Under the pieces are notes generated by a model, which worked only from the letters and a program-made list of their open reading frames with translations, had not been told where the DNA came from and did not search any database. Below are positions 21,481 to 33,930 of a stretch of 64,000 bases of DNA, piece by piece. The translations under genes and the position numbers were made by a program. The first letter of the stretch is position 1, and each line of letters starts with the position of its first letter. Origin of the DNA: Triatoma infestans (taxonomy: Eukaryota; Arthropoda; Insecta; Hemiptera; Reduviidae); the NCBI GenBank assembly GCA_011037195.1, contig JAAEAF010002403.1, positions 62,001-126,000 on the forward strand. The letters are read 5' to 3'.

Positions 21481-22096
21481 GTGCTACACACAGACAACTT
21501 TCTCTTACTCCAATTTCAAAATTATGATTGACAAATTTTATAGTTAGTATACCAAATTTAATGAAATTCTTCGGTGTTTTTAAACTGAAAAAACTGTTCA
21601 GTAAAACGCACTTCCGGTTTACTAATTTTCTTGAAACTTGGAATTTTTGACAATCTATTTATTTTTAATTAAATTTGTTTGGATGGCAGTATTGTATATA
21701 ATCAACTTATGATAGAACTTTAGTGAAAAGCACAACCCCATCCGTCTGCCAGAATCCCTCTTAAATGACATTAACAGGAGGAATGTTTCAAATAAAGTTG
21801 TCATTTTTTATATGTGCAGTTCCATATTCCATGTTTAAAGAAAATAATTGGAATAGTTTCAAAGAAAACTGAAAAAAAAAAAATAATTCTCTGTAAAAAC
21901 GCACTTGTACTCATTCGACGTTTTTCAGACTCGAAATTTCAACAAAACATATTTAATTTTTATTAATATTATTTAGATGATAGAATTTTGTAATAACTGA
22001 AATAGCACTTTAGTGGAAAATCTGTCCCCCAAAAGGCCTCTTAAATGAATTTTCACAGAGAAATGTTCTAAGTAAAAGTTGTAAAAGGTGTATATA

Positions 22097-22988
22097 CGAG
22101 GAGTGTAAATTAAGTAATGAGACTGATTTTTTATCTTTTTTTTATTCAAATAAAATTACAATTCAACATTGTCCCCTTCAAAGTAACTACCTTGGGAAGC
22201 CACACAACGCTGAAGACGATTCTTCCATTCGTCATAGCAGTGCTGGAACTCGGATACTGGAATAGACTTCAGTTGGTCGGTTACGGCTGTTTGAATATTC
22301 TCCAATGTTCAAAATGACTCGTCCCTTGAGGTGATAACACGTTCCAAAAAATTGGGATCGTTTTCAATTGCTCCCAAAAAGTCAAGGCTTCTTTCCTTTC
22401 TGATGTCTTTTTGCTCTTGTGAAAGATTTTTCGGAACCATTTTTGCACAAATTTTTCTCATCCCCAATTCATTAGTCAAAATTTGATGAACGGTTGTGTG
22501 AGTCAAATTCAACTCTTCGCCGATCATTCGGACTGTCAAACGACGATCTGAACGCACGAGATCGCGGATTCTGCCAACATTTTCGTCGGTTCTTGAAGAT
22601 GAAAGCCTTCCGCTGCGAGGCTCGTCTTCAATTGATTCCCTTCCTTCTGCAAACGACTTAAACCACCTAAAAACCTGTGCTCTCGACAAAACATTGTCTC
22701 CATAGGCCTGGCACAGTTTTCAAACGTTTCCGTTGCACTGTGCCCAAGTCTGAAGCAAAACCTGATAGCACAACGTTGCTCGTAATTGATGTCACTCATT
22801 TTTAAAACGCACTGAAAAAACCTTGCTCACAAAAAAGCCACTACGGACAGTGCAACAACTCTAGCATTTTCAAATTTGCACTAGAGTGTATCAGATGTTT
22901 ACTTGCCCTACCACGCATGCGCCGCGTCTCCAGTGTTGCAAGATCGAACACTAGAAAATCAGTCTCATTACTTAATTTACACACCTCG
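22097..22988 (-). mobile_element. Internally deleted mariner element with terminal repeats and TA duplication
   Basis: Terminal inverted repeats of about 34 bp begin CGAGG(A/T)GTGTAAATTAAG, pair across 892 bp with a single difference, and are bordered by TA on both sides. An intact mariner is about 1.3 kb, so roughly 400 bp are missing. It is nested in a 1-kb repeat copy. Confidence 0.93.
22156..22799 (-). pseudogene. Mariner transposase pseudogene
   Basis: The frame opens MSDINYEQRCAIRFCFRLG, then shifts near residue 27 and continues SRAQVFRWFKSFAEGRESIE (helix-turn-helix domain). It runs on to VPKNLSQEQKDIR and RVITSRDESF, the first catalytic Asp region. The catalytic core is then deleted and the frame resumes as PVSEFQHCYDEWKNRLQRC, ending SYFEGDNVEL at a TAA. 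With two catalytic Asp residues lost it cannot transpose itself. Confidence 0.92.
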
Positions 22989-23334
22989 TATGTTGTTGTG
23001 ATATGTTTAATATAATATCGTTGGAGCGATTTTTGAGAAAATCGCAAAAAAGTCAAACAAACCATTCAGCAAAGTGGTATTTCCGGTTGAGGAATTTTGT
23101 CAGATAACCTACTGTCGGGATCCCATAGTGATACCTAAACGGAATATCAAGTTTGAATTTTCTACGATTTTTTAGTTTTTTAAGCTATGCTGTTCACATA
23201 CATACGCATACACACACAGACCATTTTCAAAAAACTACTTTTTTGGACTCAAGGGACCTCAAAACGGATATTTCTGGTGAAAACTCCATATAGAAAATTT
23301 GATACGATTATGATACTTTCTTACTAAGAGTTAA

Positions 23335-24690
23335 TATATTTAACACCAAAATTAAGTAAGTCCTTTTACAATTCTCGTTCAGTTGACACACTCGATTGTG
23401 TTCGAATGGGCAAACTTGAACTCAAGTATGTAAACGTTTTTTTTTCCTACTTCGGACTTCAGCTATTCAGCCATTCTGCGTCATGCGGCCCAGTATAAAA
23501 GAACAGGCTGCGATGGCGTTTGATGTTGTTCATTTAGTTGGATATCCAGGAAGCACGTGAGAACATCTCGAACGCGAACACTTCACCCCATCCCCCAGTA
23601 TGTAAAAATATCATTTTTAGCCCCTTATCTAGTTTCTTTCTCTTCTTTTATTTTTATCAATCAGGTAATCTCAGTCAGTTTTCTCGGGGAAAATCAAATT
23701 TTGACATTATGACTCATCATTTTATATATATATATATATATATGTATAATACAATGTATCTTATGTAAAAATTACAGCAATGAGAGAAAGTAACAAAACT
23801 TCTTGTGAATATACCAATTAAATTTATGCAAACTAGATATTTAAGGAGGGGGCAATACGGTCGGGCCTTCATTACTTGGGTGTAATGCCGCTTGTATAAC
23901 AGCATGTTGGGATGTATTTAGACGCGATGAACCGTATTTAACTCCTACAGAATGAGTTGTGAGTGAGTGTGTGTGTGTGTGTGTGTGTGTGTTTGTATGT
24001 AAGTACGTCGGTCCATATGCAATAACATGTCTTGCCTGGTGTTGCGCCCATATTAGTGGCATATTACATAGCAGCCGGCCATCAAAATCTCTAGGAACAG
24101 GTCAATCACCACAACGTTGACTAATTATTACACATAGATACGATGCTTTCAAATGAAAGGTTTATATATATATATATATATAAAGAGGGCCCCCCTTGTT
24201 AGTTAAAAAGCTTCTTTTAGCTTCTTTGTGGGATTTGTGGCTTATATACAAAATGCATAATTCCGGCTGGCTTGTTATACATTATAATAAATGGGATCGG
24301 ATAATATGTCTTTAGTTATTTGTATTTGTTCTTGTTTAAAAGATATTTAAATAATATGCTCATATTGTTGAGCTGTTTAAATAATATTTTTATGTTATTG
24401 TTTATTTCTTTATTATTTAATTTTTGTTTGTTTTTAAATTAAAAGTTCGCATGACAGGTTTCAATAAAATACACAACTATCTCTTAATACAATTATGTTA
24501 TAAGTTTTCTTAATATTATTGAAAATATGAATACAGTGCCTTAATTGAAATTTCAGATACTCCAATAGCCTTTGAAGTAATGTTTTATTTTACGTAACAC
24601 ATCATTGTTTCTTCCTTATGTTTCGACAATGAATGTCACATTCAAGTTTCAACTATATTAATGAAAAAAAGTTATAAAAACTGTATGTTC
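23335..24690. other. Non-coding stretch with GT and TA microsatellites
   Basis: It holds TA runs near 23725 and 24165 and a GT run near 23970. There is no coding similarity. 23400-23620 is moderately GC-richer but not recognised. Confidence 0.55.
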
Positions 24691-24699
24691 TATAATAGT

Positions 24700-25263
24700 A
24701 TAGTAAGTTGAACGAATGGATGGGTCTGCAATGCTGGATAACATCTGATATTTTATCCATCGTAATATGTATATTTGTGATGTTCCTGACCGGTTTCGGT
24801 TTTCATCCATCGTCAGAGTAAATTGATCAAGTTCATGCGGAAAGTTCACTTCAACGCAATGTTTCTACTACACTTTACACTCGTTGGTTAGTTGATTGTA
24901 TGTATGTGCGGGAGGTTATAAGGTTATGTTACTAATCTAAGGGTATATAATGACAAAATGGGATTCTTACAAATTATGATTTGACAGAAAATAGTGTATA
25001 ATAATTAGCGTATAATAAATAATAGTGTATAATAATTAATAATAAATAGTGTATAATAAATAGCAAGTTAATAATTTATTAGTACGGTATGCTCCTGAAA
25101 TTTCTTATCGCCCTGCCACTAATGAAAATGACTTGATAAAACAATGACCATACTTAACAACACTATTAAAATGTAGCTATATTGTATTCTTCAAAACATG
25201 CTAATTTATTATACACTATTTTCTAATTCAAATCATAACTTATAATAATTCCATTTTGCTGTT

Positions 25264-25307
<44 letters not shown>

Positions 25308-25350
25308 TAACATAACCGTATAACCCTCCCGCACATATATACAACCAACA
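24700..25350. mobile_element. Family B element fragment with inverted arms
   Basis: 24720-24900 carries the family B unit (TCTGCAATGCTGGATAACAT, a hammerhead remnant, then GTTCACTTCAACGCAATGTT). 24890-24990 and 25210-25350 are inverted copies of each other (GTGCGGGAGGTTATAAGG versus its complement). A CA microsatellite occupies 25267-25305. Confidence 0.65.
24783..24821 (-). ncRNA. Hammerhead-like motif, family B (stem II damaged)
   Basis: Core CTGACGA, extra T, GAAA and CCGGTC are intact. Stem II has lost one base compared with the family pattern GGAT/ATCC, so only about three pairs form. Confidence 0.5.
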
Positions 25351-25365
25351 AACCAACAATTTGTT

Positions 25366-25530
25366 GTGGTGGTTGGTTCCGCAGAGCTGGAAAGCATCAG
25401 AGACATTTTCCGTGGTAGCCTGCTTCATTTTGTGGTCATCGACCGGTTTCGGGCGTTCGCCCATCTTCAGGATGGGTTTTTCAGACAGTGTGTCAACACA
25501 GACTCGTACAGAGACTTAGTTTCACACTAA
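25366..25530 (-). mobile_element. Family A unit, single arm, inserted beside family B sequence
   Basis: One arm from TTGTTGTGGTGGTTGGTTCC to ACTCGTACAGAGACTTAG, with the opposite arm missing. It directly follows the family B arm ACAACCAACAAACCAACAAT. Confidence 0.8.
25434..25474 (-). ncRNA. Hammerhead ribozyme, family A, complete core
   Basis: Stem I CATC/GATG, core CTGAAGA, stem II GGGC/GCCC with GAAC loop, GAAA, ACCGGT and GTC cleavage triplet are all intact. Confidence 0.78.
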
Positions 25531-25534
25531 CTCG

Positions 25535-27100
25535 TTATAATGATTTTTTTCCATTATTACCAATTAAGAATTATGTTCTATACTCATTTTTTCAGGTACA
25601 GAGTATTACTCAATACGGGGCTTACATTTTTATTGTCTCTATATCTTTTAAACAGTTTACAAATTTTGGCGGTTTCCTAGTTAATACGAGTATTTCCAGG
25701 CCGGATGTAGGGAATCATTCTTTGATACAGATATAATCAAAGCTGTAAAGATTTCCAAATTATCCTTATTATATCATTGTATTCAGTACCTAATAAAAAG
25801 CAGGTGGTTCTGCTTTTATGTAAAAGAGGGTTTAAAGAAACAAGGGGAAGTATCTATGTGGGGACGGATTTTACACTTTTGATGGCTTCTGATGCAAGAA
25901 CATTATGAGATTCCTGAGGAAGTCAGGTCAAAGTCAGTACAAATAAAATTATTACTGAGTGAAACAGACTGGATATTTTCTTACAGAATTTCTTAAATTT
26001 CAACTTTCTTTTTTTTTTCAAATGTGGTATTTTTATAATACTTTAGTGTAATTTATTCAGAATTCCCCTAGAAATCCGCTGAAACTAATATTATGGGAAA
26101 TATATGTTAACCAATCAGTAAAATTGCCCGGTCAGTCTATATTTTGTCCGAAGTCATTATTTACGGTACTTTTACGAGTTATCAATCAGAAGTCCAAAAC
26201 TTAATAGCTTGTTTAGGGTATCAGAGAACTCTCTCTTGCTTCAGCTCGGGTTTTTTTTAAGTAATAAAAGGTTGAGATATTACGATGTATTATGTATAAA
26301 CGCTTCATGAAGCACAAGCCCCTAAGTGCTTTTTCTTTTCCGAGTTTTAGTTAAATGTTCAAATTTCATATTTCATTTAGGTGTAAAAAAAAGATCGTTC
26401 CTTTGGCATTGATTGCAGAGGCCATAACTTTTTTTTTATTACGCCTGTGAATCGGTGGCGGAATGTACCATTAGGTATCGTGCTGCCCAGTAAAGTCTGG
26501 ACAGGCTATAACCATGAAGAACCATTTTACTGAACGGATTTATCAAAATCGCAAAATACTACAAACATACAAACTCATTTATCGTCAACAGCGTAAAATA
26601 AATTTAAAAGAAACGTTAAAAAAAACAAACAAAAAACAGACGGATTTATTCATTTTTTATAGAAAAATATTCTTCATTAGATGCTATTTTAGATTTGAAT
26701 ACTTTAAATAGACCAATTGACAAAACCATGTCTAATTATATGTCAGTACAATTATTACGAGATGTTTATGCCTGCAATGGCTAGTGGAAATTCTTCTCAG
26801 TGTAAATTGCTGTAGGGTTTCGGACATGATTAGTGCCCTTTTTCAGGAGCTCTACTCTTTTTTTTTTTATCCATCCCATCTTTTAACTGTTTTTAAAATT
26901 TTAAAAATACTATCCCATCATTTCAATCTCTCCTACCCCAAAAGTATCTTTATCTTTTTTTTACTTTCTCTTACTGTTAATGATGGTTATTGCATTTAAT
27001 TAAATGTCCACTTCTGGGTTATAATTTCTTGTTTTTTAATATCTTATGTTTAATATTTCTTTAATTTAAAAATTGTTTTGTTTCCTTTTTTATTTGCTCT
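25535..27100. other. Non-coding stretch, nothing recognised
   Basis: Mixed AT-rich sequence. The open frames are short and low in complexity. No repeat family of this window is present. Confidence 0.5.
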
Positions 27101-27104
27101 TATA

Positions 27105-28050
27105 TACTTCCTAATAAGAGGAAGTATTGCAATCGTGTCAAATTTTCAATATCGAGTTTACACCGGAAATATCCGTTTTGAGGTCCCCTGAGTTAAAAAA
27201 AGTGGTTTTTAGCAAATGGTTTGTGTATGTGAACAGCATAGCTCAAAAACGAAAAACCGTAGAAAGTTGAAACTTGATATTCCGTTTAGGTATCACCATG
27301 GGATCCAACAGTGGGTCATCTGTCAAAATTCCTCAACCGGAAGTACTACTTTACTAGTTGTTTTTTTTTACTTTTTTGCGTTTTACTTTTTCTCAAAAAT
27401 GGATCGACGATTTTCTTCAAACTTAGTATATCAACTACCATACAAAGAGCTACAACTTTTATTTGAACGTTTCTCTGGGAAAATCCATTTAAGGGCAGTT
27501 ATGGTGGAGGGGTAGGGTTAGGTTTTCCTCTAAAGTGCTATTTCAGTTTATTAAACAATTCTCTCATCTAAATAAAGTTAATTAAAATTGAATATGTTGT
27601 TGAAATTCCGAGTTTCCAAAAAATCGGATAATCGAAAGTGCGTTTACTTTACCACTTTACTAAATGATTTTTTTTTTATTTTTCGCGATTTCCTCAAAAA
27701 TGTCTCCGTCGATTTTCTTGAAACTTCTTATATACAAAGATCTACAACTTCTACTTGAAATATTTTTCTGGGAAAATTCATTTAAGGGCACTTTTACGGG
27801 AGGGGTGGGTTTATGTTATTCTCTAAAGTGTTATCATAGTGGATCATACAATTCTATCATCCAAAGAAAATTAATTAGAAATAAATAGATGGCCAAAATT
27901 CCGAATTTTAAGAAAATTAGTAAACCGGAAGTGCGCTTTTACTGGACAGTTTTTTCAGTTTTCGACGAATTTCATTAAATTTGTCAATTATAACTTGGAA
28001 AACTGGAATAAGAGAAAGTTGTGTGAGTGTTTCACACCAGATTTTTTCTT
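27105..28050 (+). repeat. 1-kb dispersed repeat, copy e
   Basis: Starts ACTTCCTAATAAGAGGAAGT, contains CAGCATAGCTCAAAAACG and CTCAACCGGAAGTACTACT, and ends AGAGAAAGTTGTGTGAGTG, TTTCACACCAGATTTTTT. Confidence 0.85.
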
Positions 28051-28715
28051 TTATTTGTTGTAAATCAATGTAATTTTTCTTGTTCACGAATACTTTATTA
28101 TAATGTATCTTTTCTCTAATAAAAGGCCATCAAAAATACCTCCGAAACGTAGAGCAAAAAAATGCATTCTTTTTCCTTTAAAAAAATAAACTCCTCTGGC
28201 CAATGCCTTTATAAACATCTCGTTATAATTTTAAGGCCTGGCGATTTAAAAACCCTTTTCAAAAAACAGTACAGTCATTATGTGGGTAATAAAGTTATTG
28301 CTTGAAACATATTTATTGCCCAGATTCTACGCCACACGTAGTGCCATACTGGTGAGAAATAGTTGAGTAGTGGGGGTGACATAGTATATTAATAGCCATT
28401 CATACATGGAATTAAACTGTAATATCCAAATAATAATAGAATAACCCAATTAAAAAAAAAAAAAAAATAATATAATTAATATTATTTATTTATTTTATTC
28501 TCTTAACAATAACAATATTCTAAGAAAAAGATATTCATTTTAGTTATAAATAAATTAATAAAGTAATAAAAAAGAAATCTATTTTTATAATTTATTTAAT
28601 TGGTTTGTAATATTATTTATTAATTAAAAAATATCTACATTCGTTTTTAATGTAATTGGAATTTCATTAAATGAAGTTTTTAAAGTAGTGAATTATAGAA
28701 GTAGTTTTTACAACA

Positions 28716-28788
28716 GCCCGGCTAGCTCAGTCGGTAGAGCATGAGACTCTTAATCTCAGGGTCGTGGGTTCGAGCCCCACGTTGGGCG
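28716..28788 (+). tRNA. tRNA-Lys (anticodon CTT)
   Basis: A 73-nt cloverleaf: acceptor GCCCGGC/GTTGGGC with two G-U pairs, D-arm GCTC..GAGC, anticodon arm TGAGA-CTCTTAA-TCTCA with CTT at positions 34-36, T-arm GTGGG-TTCGAGC-CCCAC, and discriminator G. There is no intron. A TTTT run follows at 28795. The A and B boxes are intact, so the gene should be transcribed by RNA polymerase III. Confidence 0.97.
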
Positions 28789-28799
28789 TAAAAATTTTG

Positions 28800-29390
28800 C
28801 ACACAACCCTTAGTTGTAAACTACTGTAATTATGTTATTTTTTTTTTTTTTTAGTGGAATTATTTATTATTTATTTAAGTACCTAAAATAAATTCCCCGA
28901 GATTATGGATACTTTAGTTATCTAAATCAATTAAATTGCAGCATTGTGCTACATATGTAAATAGACTTTTCCCATCCCTTTTAATAAATAAAATCACTCA
29001 ACAACAGATAAATACATTATTTTTATTACAGTTTACCCCCAACGGTCAAACTATAATTTACATTTTATTAAAGTTTATATACGACAAAGTACCATTAATT
29101 CCAAAAATAATAGCAGGTTATATGAAATGTTATTGAGTCTGTGTAGGGTGCATTAAGTCCTCTTACATTATAAAAAGAAATTAACTTGAGGTAAGGACTG
29201 AATGGGGATCTTAGTAGTGAGAGAAAAGGAACCTGTAACTTCCGGTTTATTTCTATGAAAAGGAAGTATGCAAGTGCTCTTTTTTAAAAAAAAACGCTAG
29301 ACATTTTATGATTAAATGGCGTAATACTTTTTAAAAGAAACTCATGTATTTATTATATAAGTGTGTTTATTTGTTAGGTATTATTTATTT
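28800..29390. other. AT-rich stretch, nothing recognised
   Basis: Downstream of tRNA-Lys, with no repeat or coding match visible. Confidence 0.5.
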
Positions 29391-29394
29391 ACTA

Positions 29395-30130
29395 TATTAT
29401 TACTTGTTTTTACTAATCTGTACGATTCTATCCCGGAGAGTGTATTATTATATCTTTCTGAGGTTTGGGGTGCTGAACACTGTAGTGTAGTTGAAAAAGT
29501 GGCCAGATTCGTTTTGTTAAGCCTTTCTAAAACGACACCGAATTCCTTTGTTTGGCTCGAAACAGGAAGAACACATACAGAATTCAGAATATTTAAAAGG
29601 ATAGTGGCGATTGCTACTTCGGTTGTCAGATTCTCGGTTACCAAAAATGTGTCACCTTAGGCTGCTTGAGCTAAGTCATTTTAAGATGCCATTCAATTGG
29701 GTGCTGAGACTTAGAAAGTATTTAAAAGTGTATCAGTGCTGATTTCTTTTGGCAAGCTCAAAGCTGGGAAATAGTTTCAGATAATTATAATGCTTTACTG
29801 GAATCGTTCAAGAACAATTTGTACAGTAAGGATGTAGAGTTCGTATTAAATAACCGGTATAATCTCCTCTACAGAAATCTTTGTAGCTTCAGTCGTAAAG
29901 AAATTTATCTCCAGTATAATGTGAACATTAACATGTTAAGACTAATTGCTCAATTAAGTTTAGTATACAAAAAAAAATGTACCATATATTTGAATAGAAG
30001 CAAATATTTGTAAATTTTGTACATTCAATGCAATAGATGATTTAATACATGCGATTATAATGTGTCCTGCTTACGCGAATCGCAGGAAATTGTATATAGA
30101 TAAGTATTTAACACACGGATAATTAAAATG
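29395..30130 (+). pseudogene. LINE ORF2 C-terminal fragment
   Basis: The frame at 29400-29655 reads LYLSEVWGAEHCSVVEKVARF and TPNSFVWLETGRT, typical of the region after reverse transcriptase. Later, in a shifted frame, ICKFCTFNAIDDLIHAIIMC gives the C-terminal Cys/His tail. Several stops and shifts separate the two, so it is dead. Confidence 0.75.
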
Positions 30131-30134
30131 AGAA

Positions 30135-30885
30135 TTTCATAAACTTACATACATTTACAAAATCAGATAATATAAATAAAATAAAAGATATATATTTATT
30201 CTGTCTTTATATATTTCAAAAAAGGGATGTCTTAATTTAATTATTTTCTATATTTGTAATTTGATAATAAGTTGATTTTTTGTTTATTTGTTCGATTCTT
30301 TCTTCTCATGTGTTTTAGGAAATGGGTAATTACTTGAGGAACAAAATTTGTCGTTTGTTTTTTTATTTCTTTTATTTTCTTTTTTTTGATGTTTTATTTA
30401 TTTATTTATTTTTTCCTTTCCTATGTTTTATTTATTATTTGTAATTATATCTAAGCTTAGTAGTAAGGTCAACTACCCTCGTATACCTTTAAAAGATGCA
30501 AACAGTTGTAAAAAAAATAATATAAATATATAATATATATCTATATATTATTACTTATTTTTGCTAATTTTCTTTTACTGTTGTAAGAGAAGGCATTATG
30601 ATCGTGCCGTAGGCGTACGAATAGTTTGTGGGTATTTAGTGAACAGCATAACTCAAAATTGAAATATTCACAAGAAGCTCATTGATATGTATATCCCCTA
30701 TATGTATACTTTGGGTATCTGGGACATCCGAAACCATGGTTTTGGCATATATATATATATATGTGTTTATGATTGCGTATATATATATGTTTTTATAGGA
30801 ACAAAAATATCTTAAAAAGGTTGGCAGTAAAAAACACTCAAAAACAACTATCGCTGACAAATTTGCTTCAAATTTATAATTTTTA
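30135..30885. other. AT-rich stretch, nothing recognised
   Basis: Includes TATATA runs near 30525 and 30750. The piece at 30560-30680 (GTAAGAGAAGG..GAACAGCATAACTCAAAA) resembles the start of the 1-kb repeat in degraded form. Confidence 0.5.
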
Positions 30886-30889
30886 AAAT

Positions 30890-31100
30890 ATGGGTGGGTC
30901 TGCAATGCTGGGATAACATCCGGTATTTTATCCGTTGTAGCATGCATATTAGTTTTGTATTGTTCTTGACCGGTTTCGGATTTTCATCCATAGTCAGAGC
31001 AAATTCACCAAGTTCATGTATAGAGTTCACCTCAAGGAAATATTTCTTGTAGACTCACGCTTGTTATGAGTAAAACCAACAAGTGTGAGTTGCAACAGAA
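30890..31100 (-). mobile_element. Family B unit with hammerhead remnant
   Basis: Contains GGGTCTGCAATGCTGGGATA, GACCGGTTTCGG and GTATAGAGTTCACCTCAAGG, shared with 24720, 33960, 40030 and 47640. The ribozyme remnant at 30963-31002 (minus) has perfect stem II GGAT/ATCC, but its core reads CTGACTA (required G lost). Confidence 0.7.
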
Positions 31101-31239
31101 ACATTATTGGAAAGTTTAACTATTGTATTGTTTTAGTGACTGGGAGAGGAGGTTACAAAGAAGGAATTTGAGGAAGAAGTTTTGTTCAATTCAATTCCTC
31201 ATTGCCATAGTAACTAATTATCATTCAATTCCTCAATTT

Positions 31240-32266
31240 TTTTTACTTTCTCTTACTCCTAGTAAGGGAAAGTATTGTAATCGTGTCAAATTTTCGATAT
31301 CGAGTTTTCACCGGAAATATCCGTTTTGAGGTCCCCTGAGTCCAAAAAAGTGGTTTTAGCAAATGGTGTGTGTGTGTGTTTGTGTTGTTGTTTTGTGTGT
31401 GTGTGTGGTGTGTGTGTTGTGTGTATGTATGTGAACAGCATAGCTCAAAACGAAAAATCGTAGAAAGTTCAAACTTAATATTCCGTTTAGGTATCACCAT
31501 GAGACCCGACAGTGGGTCATCTGTTAAAATTCCTCAACCGGAAGTACCACTTTACTTGTTGGTTTTTTTTACGTTTTTGCAATTTTCTCAAAAATCGATC
31601 TAACGATTTTCTTCACACTTTCTATATTAACTACACATACTAACAGCTACAACTTTTATTTGAAACATTTCTCTGGGAAAATTCATTTAAGGACACTTAT
31701 GGGGGAGGGATGGGGTTAGGTTTTCATCTAAAGTGCTATTTCAGTTTATTAGACAATTCTATCATCTAAATAATGTTAATTAAAATTAAATATGTTGTTG
31801 AAATTCCGAGTTTGAAAAAAATCGGATAACCGGAAGTGCTTTTATTTTACCACTTTACTAAATAATTTTTTCACTTTTTCGCGATTTTCTCGAAAATGAC
31901 TCCGACGATTTTCTTGAAACTACTTATATAACTAAACATACAAAGATCTATAACTTTTATCTAAAACATTTCTCTGGGAAAATTCATTTAAGGGCACTTT
32001 TAGGGGAGGGGTGGGGTTACAGCTTCCTCTAAAGTGGTATCATAGTTGATTATACAATTCTGTCATCCAAACAAAATTAATTAGAAATAAATAGATGGCC
32101 TAAATTCCAAGTTTTAAGAAAATTTGTAAGCCGGAAGTGCGCTTTTACTGAACAGTTTTTTCAATTTTCGACAGATTTCGTTATATTTGGTACACATTCT
32201 ATAACTTTTGTCAATTATAATTTTGAGAACACGAGAAAGTTGTGTGAGTGTTTCACACCAGATTTT
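31240..32266 (+). repeat. 1-kb dispersed repeat, copy f, with matching empty site
   Basis: From ACTTTCTCTTACTCCTAG to GTGTTTCACACCAGA. It is bordered by T8 on both sides. The unoccupied form of the same flanks, CATTCAATTCCTCAA joined directly to T7-ATTG, exists in reverse orientation at about 40830-40860, which fixes both element ends. Confidence 0.88.
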
Positions 32267-32890
32267 TTTTATTGTCATCTCCTTTCTCAATAATTTCAAA
32301 AGTCTTAAAAATAATACAAGTAATTACGCTTCCCTTTATTAACAGTAGTTTCTTAATTTCTTTTATAAGAAACGGTAAAAATGTGTTCAAATTGCAACAG
32401 AGAAAAATGTTAATTTTTACAATACAGATTATTTTAAAATAAACGTAATTTAACTTAAAATAATAAAATTATTTGTGTTTTTTTATATATATTTATGGTT
32501 TGGCACTATTTGATAATGAAATCATCATAAACTTGTTTCAGTACGGAAGTAAATATTTAAACACGCTCTATAAATTCAGTTAAATGCTAAAATATACATA
32601 TGTACAGTTTGGAATTAAGTTCCGTTCCCCCATCACCATAAATTGCAAAGTTCCTTTAATTACGGAAGTTTATATTAGTAATAACTCAGTGTTTTTTCCC
32701 TGTAATATTATTGCACCGATGCAAATTTTGCAGTATATATATGAAGAAGATTAATGCACTCTTGTAACAAATGGTAATAAAAATATTCATGGTTCTAATT
32801 AGTTTAAACTTATCTGAAATATTTAGAAACTCGTAATTTTTTTTAAATAGATATAAAATTATATATAAAACCTCATATATATAATTATAT
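32267..32890 (+). repeat. ~600-bp repeat, inverted partner at 40240-40860
   Basis: The sequence from TCTCAATAATTTCAAAAGTC through GCACCGATGCAAATTTTGCA to AAGATTAATGCACTC recurs in reverse complement at 40240-40860 with high similarity. It appears to be the body of a longer family B element. Confidence 0.85.
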
Positions 32891-32969
32891 ATATATATGA
32901 GACATATACAATCATATATACAACCTCATATATATATAATCATATATATACATAATCATATATATACCA

Positions 32970-33930
32970 CGACATATATAATTTTTATTAACGACCTGCT
33001 ACTAAGGATCTCGGACGTTGTGGTACTTGCATTTGCGGATGACTTGAAATTTTTCCATAAAGTTGCCTCTCAGTCGGACTGCATTATAATTCAAGATACC
33101 CTCCGCATTGTTTCCGACTGGTGCTGCAGTAATGGCATGGAGCTTAATGTTAAAAAATGCCAAGAAATTTCTTTTTATCGTAAAAAGAGTTTTGTATCGT
33201 ATCAGTACCTCATTGATGGCAAACCATTGGAGGTGGACTCGTAACGTGTAGGATTTAGGAGTTACTCTGAGTCATGACTTCTCTTTCACGAATCAGATTG
33301 AATATGTATGTAGGAAAGCATCGAGAGCGCTGGGTTTTCTAATAAGGCACTCTCGTGATCTTAGAGATCCCAAAGTGGTGCTAACTGTGTATAATGCGTA
33401 TGTTAGAAGCCTTCTGGAGTATGCATCGTTGATTTGGTGTCCTTACACTAAGATGGATATAGCTAGACTTGAAGCTATACAAACCCGTTTTATCAGGACT
33501 TTTGACGAAAGGTTATCCAGCGGTGCTACTCATTTCTGCTCTCTAGAGTCTTGAAGCCGTAATGCTGGTTTTCTATTCTTAAAGAAGCTCTTGAATGGTG
33601 AAATTGATTGCATGGCGCTACATGCTGCCATTCCTTTTCATTTACCACCTCGCTGCTTACGCAGTACTTCGCATTTCGTGGTCCCTGTCGATAAGACTAG
33701 TGTGCTGTTCAATGCTGACATCATTTGTAGAATATGCAGGTCATGGAATGAGTATATTCCTAGTGATGTGGATTTCCAAATGGCGTCTGGACTTTTCAAG
33801 AAACATTATTTCACTACTTGAAGTTTTATGTGCATGTATTACTTTACTATTATTATATTTATGTAATACTTGTAACGACTTCAACCATAAGGCTTATGCC
33901 GTTTGTTGATAAAAAGATTAAATAAATAAA
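32970..33930 (+). pseudogene. 5'-truncated LINE (jockey/CR1-like reverse transcriptase end)
   Basis: The frame at 32985-33240 reads FINDLLLRISDVVVLAFADD, the last part being the reverse-transcriptase catalytic motif, then LNVKKCQEISFYRK. After a frameshift: DLGVTLSHDFSFTNQIEY, RKASRALGFLIRHSRD, LLEYASLIWCPYTKMDIARL. A third frame carries the end, NEYIPSDVDFQMASGLF to 33821. It ends in a (TAAA)n tail at 33917-33935 and interrupts a family B element. Confidence 0.85.

Larger units (their letters stand above)
21485..23335 (-). repeat. 1-kb dispersed repeat, copy d, split by a mariner
   Basis: The halves 21485-22094 and 22991-23335 are the two parts of one reverse-orientation copy. The first starts CAACTTTCTCTTACTCC, and the second ends near GACCTCAAAACGGATATTTC. 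A mariner lies between them at a TA dinucleotide. Confidence 0.85.

Noticed and set aside
29381..29644. Minus-strand frame opposite the LINE at 29.4 kb
   Set aside because: The plus-strand frame has LINE-type motifs. The minus frame is its shadow.
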